In this document: positions 1 through 4,815 of the stretch, piece after piece
Position numbering within the stretch: position 1 is the first letter of the stretch
Layout of the letters: the number at the start of each line of letters is the position of its first letter
Notes under the pieces: generated by a model
Database searches by the model: none
Told to the model about the DNA's origin: nothing
What the model saw: only the letters and a program-made list of their open reading frames with translations
Program-made: the position numbers and the translations under genes
Assembly (NCBI GenBank): GCA_937903315.1
Contig: CALCZO010000264.1
Coordinates: forward strand, 1-5,488
DNA length: 5,488 nt
Direction: 5' to 3'
Source: an uncultured Alphaproteobacteria bacterium
GTDB lineage: Bacteria; Pseudomonadota; Alphaproteobacteria; Rhizobiales; Beijerinckiaceae

Positions 1-778
1 CCTCGGGCAGTTCCTGGAACAGTTCGGTCAGCAGCCACAGCAGGAAGGTGGCGTAGAGCCGCGGCGATTCCATCAGCTTGTCGGCGGCGAGGATGTTGAC
101 CATGCCGCGACCGGCCGCATCGGTCTTCATCAGATCGAGAATATCAAGCGCCGGTTCGCCGAAGAAGCGGTCCGCGCCCTGCGTTTCCAGCACCAGCAAC
201 TGCCGCTGGATCGCACCGACGGTCTGCGGCGTGACGTTGCCGTAGGTCGCCATCAACTCGCCCTGCAATGCCTTGTTCGAGCCGAATTCGGCCAGCATGG
301 CGCGCAGGTCCTTGAGGTCGAGCAGCAGCAGCTTGTTCTCGTCGCAGTAGCGGAACAGGATGTTGAGCACCCCCTCCTGCACCTCGTTGAGCTGTAACAG
401 GCGCGACAGCAGCAGCGGCCCCATTTCGGCAATCGTCGTGCGGATCGGATGACCCTGATCGCCGAACAGGTCCCAGAAGGTGACCGGAAAGACATCCGCC
501 TTGTATTCGACGCCGATTTCCTCGCAGCGCTTGACGAAATGCGCCTCCCCCCGACCCGGCGCGGCGATGCCGGAAAGGTCGCCCTTGATGTCGGCGGCAA
601 AGACCGGCACGCCGGCCTTCGAAAACTCCTCGGCCATGGTCTGGAGCGTCACCGTCTTGCCGGTGCCGGTGGCGCCGGTGACCAGCCCGTGGCGGTTGGC
701 GAGCTTGAGGGTCAGCACCTCGGCCTTGTGGCTCTTGCCGATGAGTATCGTGCCGTCCGGCGCGGTCAGGGTGGGCAT
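1..778 (-). CDS. HerA/YjgR-type P-loop ATPase (DUF853), N-terminal part
   Basis: Partial gene: 259 codons are visible and the reading frame stays open to the left edge, so the C-terminal half is missing. The protein opens MPTLTAPDGTILIG, followed by NRHGLVTGATGTGKTVTLQ. GATGTGKT at residues 35-42 is a Walker A motif. DIKGDLSG at residues 63-70 is a signature I associate with the DUF853 / YjgR branch of HerA-like ATPases. A helical stretch near residues 120-145 (LLLSRLLQLNEVQEG) also fits. Family members are about 500 aa; their Walker B motif would lie beyond the window. HerA proper is a hexameric DNA translocase working with NurA in DNA end resection; the role of the bacterial YjgR branch is poorly defined. 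The ATG at 778 is chosen because it gives the usual short lead to the P-loop. The Shine-Dalgarno is weak. The neighbouring gene is divergent, so this gene has its own promoter. Confidence 0.93.
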   Translation of the reverse strand, partial: MPTLTAPDGTILIGKSHKAEVLTLKLANRHGLVTGATGTGKTVTLQTMAEEFSKAGVPVFAADIKGDLSGIAAPGRGEAHFVKRCEEIGVEYKADVFPVTFWDLFGDQGHPIRTTIAEMGPLLLSRLLQLNEVQEGVLNILFRYCDENKLLLLDLKDLRAMLAEFGSNKALQGELMATYGNVTPQTVGAIQRQLLVLETQGADRFFGEPALDILDLMKTDAAGRGMVNILAADKLMESPRLYATFLLWLLTELFQELPE

Positions 779-812
779 GGTGCGGTCCGTCGTTCGCTTT
801 GCGTTGCCGATC

Positions 813-841
813 TGTATAGTGCGCGCTCCGGCGGTTTGAAA
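813..841 (-). promoter_or_regulatory. Candidate sigma70-type promoter of the HerA-like gene
   Basis: Read on the minus strand, TTTCAA (841-836) is followed by 17 bases and then TATACA (818-813). The -10 hexamer matches TATAAT at 5 of 6 positions; the -35 matches TTGACA at only 3 of 6. The spacing is ideal. Transcription would start near 805, leaving a leader of about 27 nt before the ATG at 778. This is a pattern match only. Confidence 0.4.
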
Positions 842-872
842 CAGGCATTCGGGACGCAGGACGGGCATTTTT

Positions 873-886
873 GTTTACATCTAAAC
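873..886. promoter_or_regulatory. AT-rich inverted repeat in divergent intergenic region
   Basis: GTTTA-CATC-TAAAC is a perfect 5-bp inverted repeat with a 4-bp centre, inside a run (about 868-890) that is much richer in A/T than the surrounding DNA. It lies about 60 bp upstream of the DUF2267-like start and about 95 bp upstream of the HerA-like start. Its size and placement would suit an operator for a dimeric repressor or the core promoter of the rightward gene. TATCTT at 887-892 could be a -10 for that gene, but no convincing -35 accompanies it. No regulator gene lies in the window to pair it with. Confidence 0.3.
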
Positions 887-947
887 TATCTTGCGCGACC
901 GTGATTCGCCCTGTAGGGAGGGATCGGCTCAAGTGGAGGAAGCAGGC

Positions 948-1328
948 ATGATCGAGGAACTGGTAGGCCGCGTCGCGACCGCTGCCGGCATTGACGGCGC
1001 ACTCGCCGAAAAGGCCGTCGGCATGATCTTTGCGTTCCTGAAAAAGGAAGCGCCGGCCGAAAGCTATGGCACGCTGGTCGCCACGGTTCCGGGAGTCGAG
1101 ACGCTGGCCGCAGCCAGTACCGGCGGCGGGATGATGGGTTCGGTGATGGGCATGATGGGCGGCGGCGGCGTGATGGGCCTTGGCGCACAGATGATGGCCT
1201 CCGGCCTGTCGATGGGACAGATCCAGTCGATCTCGCGGGAAGTCTTCGCCTTCGGCCGCGAGAAGGCGGGCGAGGACGCGATGGGTGAGATCGTCGGGGC
1301 AATTCCGGGCCTGTCGCAGTTCGTCTGA
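948..1328 (+). CDS. Small DUF2267-like protein with internal repeat
   Basis: A 126-aa protein without signal peptide or clear membrane segment, so probably cytoplasmic; function unknown. The ATG at 948 is supported by GGAGGA at 935-940, seven bases upstream. An in-frame alternative start lies further upstream at 891 but has no comparable ribosome binding site. Two similar 34-residue units are visible, residues 20-53 and 92-125. Both contain an (I/V)FAF element, a G-x-(L/I)-V stretch and a terminal (V/I)PG(V/L). Between them is a Gly/Met-rich segment (about residues 59-83) with repeated MMG and VMG. Proteins of this shape are common in Hyphomicrobiales as I recall them and are usually labelled DUF2267 or hypothetical; DUF2780 is a similar alternative label. 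The gene sits 103 bp upstream of the aminotransferase on the same strand, with no obvious functional link. Confidence 0.85.
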   Translation: MIEELVGRVATAAGIDGALAEKAVGMIFAFLKKEAPAESYGTLVATVPGVETLAAASTGGGMMGSVMGMMGGGGVMGLGAQMMASGLSMGQIQSISREVFAFGREKAGEDAMGEIVGAIPGLSQFV

Positions 1329-1431
1329 TCCCCGCCATTCGCTGTACTGATCGCATCGATCAACGCTTTGCCGTTGACGCGGAGCGCGGTTTTATGTCCG
1401 CTGGCGTTCTGGCAAGGCACGGGAGCGGGCG

Positions 1432-2295
1432 ATGAAGAGCTGGTCGCAGACATGGACATTCGTGGATGGCGCGTGGCTGGAGGGCAATCCGCCGCTGACC
1501 GGGCCGCGCAGCCATGCGTTCTGGCTTGCCTCGACGGTGTTTGACGGGGGCCGGGTGTTCGATGGCGTCGGCCCCGATCTCGACCTGCATTTCGCGCGGC
1601 TCAACCGCTCGGCACCGGTCATCGGGCTGAAAGCAACGCAGAGTGTCGAGACGATGCTCGGGCTCTGCGCGGAGGGGGTGAAGAAGTTCCCCGCCGGCGC
1701 GGCGCTCTATGTCAAGCCGATGTACTGGGCGGAATACGAGGACGGCAGCGCCATCAATCCCGACGCGGAAACGACGCGGTTCTGTCTCTGCCTGTTCGAA
1801 GCGCCGATGGGCACCGCCTATGGCGGGGCCTCGATCACGCTGTCGCCGTTCCGCCGGCCGACGGTGGAAAGCGCACCGACCGATGCGAAGGCCGGCTGTC
1901 TCTATCCTCAGAACGGGCGGGCACTGCGCGAGGCGCGGTCGCGCGGCTTTTCAAACGCCCTGGTGCGCGACATGCTGGGCAATGTCGCCGAAACCTGCAC
2001 CGCCAACGTGTTCATGGTCAAGGACGGGGTGGTGTTCACGCCGATCCCGAACGGCTCGTTCCTCAACGGAATCACCCGCCAGCGGACGATCGGACTGATG
2101 CGTGCCGACGGGATCGAGGTGATCGAAAAGGCCCTCTCCTATGCCGATTTCGAGGGGGCTGACGAGATTTTCACCTCGGGCAACTATTCCAAGATCGTCG
2201 CGGTGACGAAAATCGACGACCGCGACCTGCAACCCGGCCCGCTGACGCGACGGGCGCGTGACCTCTACATGGATTTCGCCCATTCGAAGGGGTGA
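1432..2295 (+). CDS. ilvE: Branched-chain amino acid aminotransferase (class IV PLP enzyme)
   Basis: A complete 287-aa fold-type IV aminotransferase. The likely reaction is reversible transfer of an amino group between leucine, isoleucine or valine and 2-oxoglutarate in the cytoplasm, using pyridoxal phosphate. Lys153 in DAKAGCLYP fits the Schiff-base lysine. Arg56 in HFARLNRS fits the phosphate-binding arginine. Glu187 in GNVAETCTANVF fits the residue contacting the cofactor ring nitrogen. LNGITR (211-216) and TSGNYSK (248-254) fit the phosphate-binding loops. The length is somewhat short of E. coli IlvE (about 309 aa) but normal for the family. The ATG at 1432 is preceded by GGGAG at 1421-1425. 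Related class IV enzymes (D-amino acid aminotransferase, aminodeoxychorismate lyase) share the fold. The branched-chain assignment rests on overall resemblance, and alphaproteobacteria often carry more than one such gene, so the substrate is less certain than the family. A strong hairpin follows at the stop codon. Confidence 0.88.
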   Translation: MKSWSQTWTFVDGAWLEGNPPLTGPRSHAFWLASTVFDGGRVFDGVGPDLDLHFARLNRSAPVIGLKATQSVETMLGLCAEGVKKFPAGAALYVKPMYWAEYEDGSAINPDAETTRFCLCLFEAPMGTAYGGASITLSPFRRPTVESAPTDAKAGCLYPQNGRALREARSRGFSNALVRDMLGNVAETCTANVFMVKDGVVFTPIPNGSFLNGITRQRTIGLMRADGIEVIEKALSYADFEGADEIFTSGNYSKIVAVTKIDDRDLQPGPLTRRARDLYMDFAHSKG

Positions 2296-2316
2296 CCTCC
2301 CGCCGAAGCGGGAGGT
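2295..2316. terminator. Strong hairpin between convergent genes, probable bidirectional terminator
   Basis: ACCTCCCGC, a four-base loop CGAA, then GCGGGAGGT form a perfect 9-bp GC-rich stem. The first base is the last base of the aminotransferase TGA. On the minus strand the loop reads TTCG closed by C-G, the exceptionally stable C(UUCG)G tetraloop. The hairpin also lies 18 bp past the stop of the convergent DUF305 gene. Neither side has a proper T tract (TTCCGG on plus, CACCCC on minus), so it is not a textbook intrinsic terminator. It may act as a 3' end stabiliser or a weak terminator in both directions. Confidence 0.6.
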
Positions 2317-2334
2317 TCCGGAGCAAGGGCGGCG

Positions 2335-2709
2335 TTACTTGCCGCGCTGTTTCAGCCAGGCCTTCATCATCGCGATTTCCTTTTCCTGTGCCGCGATGAT
2401 CTCACCGGCCAGCTTGCGCGTTTCGGCATTCTTGCCGAACTCAAGCACGACCTTCGCCATGTCGATCGCGCCCTGATGGTGCGGGATCATGCCACGGACA
2501 AAATCGACATCGGCATCGCCGGAAAAGGCGATCGCCATGTCCTTGTGCATCCGCTCGTTGGCGGCCTCGAACGCCGCCGTGGACGCGCTTGTGGCCGCTG
2601 CCCCGGCGCTGCCGTGCTTGGAATGGTCCATGCCGCCGTGGCTCTGGGCAACGGCGAGAACGGTGGAGCCGGCCAGAATCAGGCCGGCGGCGAAAACGGA
2701 CAATCGCAT
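2335..2709 (-). CDS. Exported DUF305 family protein, possible copper-binding
   Basis: A 124-aa protein with a Sec-type signal peptide: Arg2, a hydrophobic core over about residues 4-18 and a likely cut after Ala-Val-Ala at 21. The mature N-terminus starts with HGGMDHSKH (24-32), rich in His and Met. The DUF305 core has MHKDM (54-58) and then FVRGMIPHHQGAIDMAK (70-86), the family signature; the tail is helical (EKEIAMMKAWLK). DUF305 has a ferritin-like helical bundle and includes cyanobacterial CopM, a periplasmic copper-binding protein. A role in periplasmic copper or metal handling is therefore plausible but not shown. The start is set at ATG 2709 because AGGAG (minus strand, 2721-2717) lies seven bases upstream. 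The in-frame GTG at 2727 would place that ribosome site inside the gene. No copper ATPase, oxidase or regulator is adjacent. Confidence 0.9.
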   Translation of the reverse strand: MRLSVFAAGLILAGSTVLAVAQSHGGMDHSKHGSAGAAATSASTAAFEAANERMHKDMAIAFSGDADVDFVRGMIPHHQGAIDMAKVVLEFGKNAETRKLAGEIIAAQEKEIAMMKAWLKQRGK

Positions 2710-2809
2710 GGGGATGCTCCTGTGCACGGGATCGGTGGTGACACTCGGCTTTCGACGGTACGGGGTCCGATGGCAATTTCAAGGCGGCGTCCAGAGCCTG
2801 ACGTTCACC

Positions 2810-2823
2810 CTTTCGTGCGAAGG
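2810..2823. promoter_or_regulatory. Imperfect dyad in divergent intergenic region
   Basis: CTTTCG-TG-CGAAGG has 5 of 6 complementary arm positions around a two-base centre. It lies between the DUF305 gene (start 2709, minus) and the four-cysteine gene (start 2884, plus). Metal-responsive MerR-family operators are dyads of loosely similar CCTT/AAGG type, which is why it is listed, but no matching -35/-10 pair is placed around it. A weak minus-strand pair, TTGAAA-like -35 (TTGAAA at 2782-2777) with TACCGT (2760-2755), 16 bases apart, could serve the DUF305 gene. Confidence 0.2.
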
Positions 2824-2883
2824 TTCTGGGGTGCAGCGGCCGATTCAGGCATGATCGCTGTCTCGTCCGCCGGAGGCCCCGTC

Positions 2884-3231
2884 ATGACCGCTCTTGCCCG
2901 CACGCTTGTGCCGCTCGCCCTGATCCTTGCCGCCGGCGTGGCTGAGGCCCGTCGCCTGCCCGGTCCGACCCTCAACGACGGGCCGAACTGCCATGCCCTG
3001 CACCGCGCCACCGGCATCAGCACGCTCTATGTCGGCACCGTTCTGGGCGGACAGAACCGCCGCGGGCGCTGGGGCGACGGCACGTTCCGCGATTATCGCA
3101 GCTATCAGGGCTGCTTTGTCAGCGCCGACGCCTGCGGCCGGTTCGTCGCACGGCATCAGGCGCATCACCCGCTGCCGCCCGGCTATGGCCGCTGCACGCC
3201 GGTGTTCGTCGGGCTGCATCCGGCGCGCTGA
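2884..3231 (+). CDS. Small exported four-cysteine protein, function unknown
   Basis: A 115-aa protein I cannot assign to a named family. The ATG at 2884 has GGAGG at 2872-2876, seven bases upstream, which settles the start against longer upstream readings that run antisense through the DUF305 gene. Residues 1-22 look like a signal peptide: Arg6, a hydrophobic run LVPLALILAAGVA and a likely cut after Ala-Glu-Ala. The mature part of about 93 aa has four cysteines (36, 77, 84, 104), enough for two disulfides if it folds in the periplasm. Aromatic and basic residues are frequent (WGDGTFRDYRSYQGCF, residues 63-78), and the C-terminus has PPGYGRCTP (98-106). I recall similar short hypothetical proteins in Hyphomicrobiales with the same YQGCF and PPGYxRCTP elements, but not a function. 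The stop codon directly abuts the convergent murJ stop. Confidence 0.82.
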   Translation: MTALARTLVPLALILAAGVAEARRLPGPTLNDGPNCHALHRATGISTLYVGTVLGGQNRRGRWGDGTFRDYRSYQGCFVSADACGRFVARHQAHHPLPPGYGRCTPVFVGLHPAR

Positions 3232-3238
3232 TCAGCGC
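3225..3238. other. 14-bp palindrome spanning two abutting stop codons
   Basis: GCGCTGATCAGCGC is a perfect palindrome whose centre TGATCA is the TGA of the plus-strand four-cysteine gene followed by the reverse complement of the murJ TGA. The convergent genes have no spacer between them. As RNA it would fold only into a short stem (5 bp with a GAUC loop), and no T tract follows in either direction. It is therefore at best a weak terminator, and transcripts may run into the opposite gene. Confidence 0.5.
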
Positions 3239-4761
3239 CGGCGCAGCGGCACGTCCAGCACGCGGGCAAGGCCGAGCGCCGTCGCGCCATAGACCGCAAG
3301 ACCGGCAAGGCCGAGGGTCGCCAGCGTCACTTCGCGCGCAAGGCGCGGCATCAGCGATTCGGCCAGCGCCAGCAGCGGGGCGCGGATGACCAGAAAGCAC
3401 GCCGCCAGCATCAGCGCAGCCAGCGCCGCGACCCCAAGCGTGCGCAGCAGCGTAGCGTCCGGCGCGGCCTTGCCCTGCCGTGTGGCCAGCACCATCAGCA
3501 GGCCGACATTGATCCACGCGCCGATGGCCGTTGCCAGCGCCAGCCCCGCCGCACCGAGCGGCTGCCACAACACCAGTTTCAGCGCCAGATTGCAGGCAAT
3601 CGCCGTCAGCGACGCCCAGAGCGGCGTTTTCGTATCGCCCCGCGCGGTGAATGAGGCGACGGCGCTGCGGATCAGCACGACCGCAGGCAGACCGATCGTG
3701 TAGGCCGCCAGCACGCCAGCCGCCGCGAGGCCCGCCGCATGGTTGAAATTACCGCGCTCGAACAGCGCCGCGACGATCAGATCGGGGATGACGAGGAACG
3801 CCGCAACAAAGGGGGCCGCCAGCAGCATCGTAAAGCCCATTGCCCGGTTCTGCGCCCGGTGCGCGGCATCGGGCTTGTCGGCCGCGATCAGCCCGCTCAT
3901 TTCAGGCAGCAGCACCGTGCCGACAGCAATGCCGATGACGCCGATGGGCAGCTGATAGAGCCGGTCGGCATAGTAGAGCGCGGAGGCCCCGCCCGTGGGC
4001 AGGAACGAAACGATGATCGTATCGGCCAGCAGCGCGATCTGCACCCCGGCCGAGCCGATGACCGCCGGACCGAAGGCGCGGAAGAAGGCACGGACATCCG
4101 TATCGAGCACCGGGCGTCTGGGCGCAACCAGCACCCCGGCCCGGCGCGCGGCAGCAAACAGCAGCGCGAGTTCGAGCAGGCCAGCCAGCAAAACGCCCCA
4201 GGCCGCCGCATGGGCCGGCGTGGCAAAGCCGGATGCGACCAGCAATGCCGCGATCATCGTCATGTTGAGCAGGATCGGCGCCGCCGCCGCTGCCGTGAAC
4301 CGTTTGGTGGCCGCCAGCGCATCGGCCCACAACGTCACCAGCGTCATGCAGAACAGATAGGGGAAGGTGATCCGCGTCAGGTCCGTGGTTAGCGCAAACA
4401 CCTCGGGCCGGGCCGCGAACCCCGGCGCGAGCAGCGCGACAAGCCCCGATGTCCAGCCCAGCGCCAGCCCCAGCAGCAGCAGTTGCGAACCGATCAGCAG
4501 GGTCAGGATGCGGCCATGGAACAGATCCGCCGCCGGCGGGCCGGCCTGCGTGCGCACGCGGGTGTAGGCGGGCACGAAGGCGTTGGCAAAAGCCCCCTCG
4601 CCAAAGATCGCACGGAAATGATTGGGCAGGCGGAACGCGACGGCAAACGCATCCATCAACGGTCCTGCGCCGACGATGGCCGCCATCAGGATATCGCGGG
4701 CAAAGCCGGTGATCCGCGAGAGCAGCGTCCAGCCGCCGACTTTCAGGACATTCTTGAACAT
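3232..4761 (-). CDS. murJ: Lipid II flippase MurJ (MviN family)
   Basis: A complete 509-aa inner-membrane protein of the MOP superfamily, almost the same length as E. coli MurJ (511 aa). It moves the lipid-linked peptidoglycan precursor lipid II from the inner to the outer leaflet of the cytoplasmic membrane. Residues important in E. coli (R18, R24, D39, R52, R270) appear here with matching spacing as R16, R22, D37, R50 and R267. They lie in the contexts SRITGFARD, LMDAFAVAFRLPNHFR and YYADRLYQLP. FGEGAFANAF (53-62) is also typical of the family. Hydrophobic stretches along the whole length fit the usual 14 membrane helices. The gene follows xseA on the same strand with a 54-bp gap and may share its transcript. 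The start at 4761 gives the canonical N-terminus, but a Shine-Dalgarno is not evident (GAAG about 11 bases upstream). It ends against the convergent four-cysteine gene. Confidence 0.97.
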   Translation of the reverse strand: MFKNVLKVGGWTLLSRITGFARDILMAAIVGAGPLMDAFAVAFRLPNHFRAIFGEGAFANAFVPAYTRVRTQAGPPAADLFHGRILTLLIGSQLLLLGLALGWTSGLVALLAPGFAARPEVFALTTDLTRITFPYLFCMTLVTLWADALAATKRFTAAAAAPILLNMTMIAALLVASGFATPAHAAAWGVLLAGLLELALLFAAARRAGVLVAPRRPVLDTDVRAFFRAFGPAVIGSAGVQIALLADTIIVSFLPTGGASALYYADRLYQLPIGVIGIAVGTVLLPEMSGLIAADKPDAAHRAQNRAMGFTMLLAAPFVAAFLVIPDLIVAALFERGNFNHAAGLAAAGVLAAYTIGLPAVVLIRSAVASFTARGDTKTPLWASLTAIACNLALKLVLWQPLGAAGLALATAIGAWINVGLLMVLATRQGKAAPDATLLRTLGVAALAALMLAACFLVIRAPLLALAESLMPRLAREVTLATLGLAGLAVYGATALGLARVLDVPLRRR

Positions 4762-4776
4762 GGTGCGGTGTCTTCG

Positions 4777-4798
4777 CGCTGATTCAGCGGTTTGTCAA
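4777..4798 (-). promoter_or_regulatory. TTGACA box and dyad in the xseA-murJ gap
   Basis: On the minus strand the gap has a consensus TTGACA (4798-4793) followed four bases later by the dyad CGCTGA-A-TCAGCG (4789-4777). At 17-base spacing the -10 position reads GAAGAC, only 2 of 6 matches to TATAAT. It could be an internal promoter for murJ with a weak -10 or a small operator, or chance. Confidence 0.25.
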
Positions 4799-4815
4799 AA
4801 ACAGTGCGCGGCACA

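Noticed and set aside
144..932. 262-codon open frame on the minus strand overlapping the HerA-like gene
   Set aside because: It is a shifted frame of the HerA-like coding region: the product is Arg/Gly/His-rich low-complexity sequence, and the other frame carries the Walker A motif and family signatures.
1125..1200. Repetitive Gly/Met codons as a DNA repeat or microsatellite
   Set aside because: The repetition is at the amino-acid level within the linker of the DUF2267-like protein; the codons vary and there is no regular DNA repeat unit.
1348..1376. Two small overlapping inverted repeats (TGATC-N5-GATCA and CAACG-N6-CGTTG) between the DUF2267-like and aminotransferase genes
   Set aside because: The stems are only 5 bp with no T tract after either, so neither is convincing as a terminator. 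TTGACG at 1374-1379 resembles a -35 box, but no -10 lies at a usable distance.
2710..2727. GTG 2727 as start of the DUF305 gene
   Set aside because: It would add six residues that contain the AGGAG ribosome site of the ATG at 2709, and it has no site of its own.
2476..2883. N-terminal extension of the four-cysteine protein to an upstream start
   Set aside because: The extension would run antisense through most of the DUF305 gene and bury the signal peptide; ATG 2884 has a good Shine-Dalgarno at the right distance.
3119..3568. 149-codon minus-strand open frame across the murJ 3' end and the four-cysteine gene
   Set aside because: It is out of frame with murJ, of Ala/Gly/Arg-rich composition, and overlaps two better-supported genes.
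3739..4392. 217-codon open frame on the plus strand inside murJ
   Set aside because: It is antisense to well-conserved murJ. The product is rich in Arg, Gln, Gly and Asp with no recognisable domain, as expected for the complement of GC-rich membrane-protein codons.
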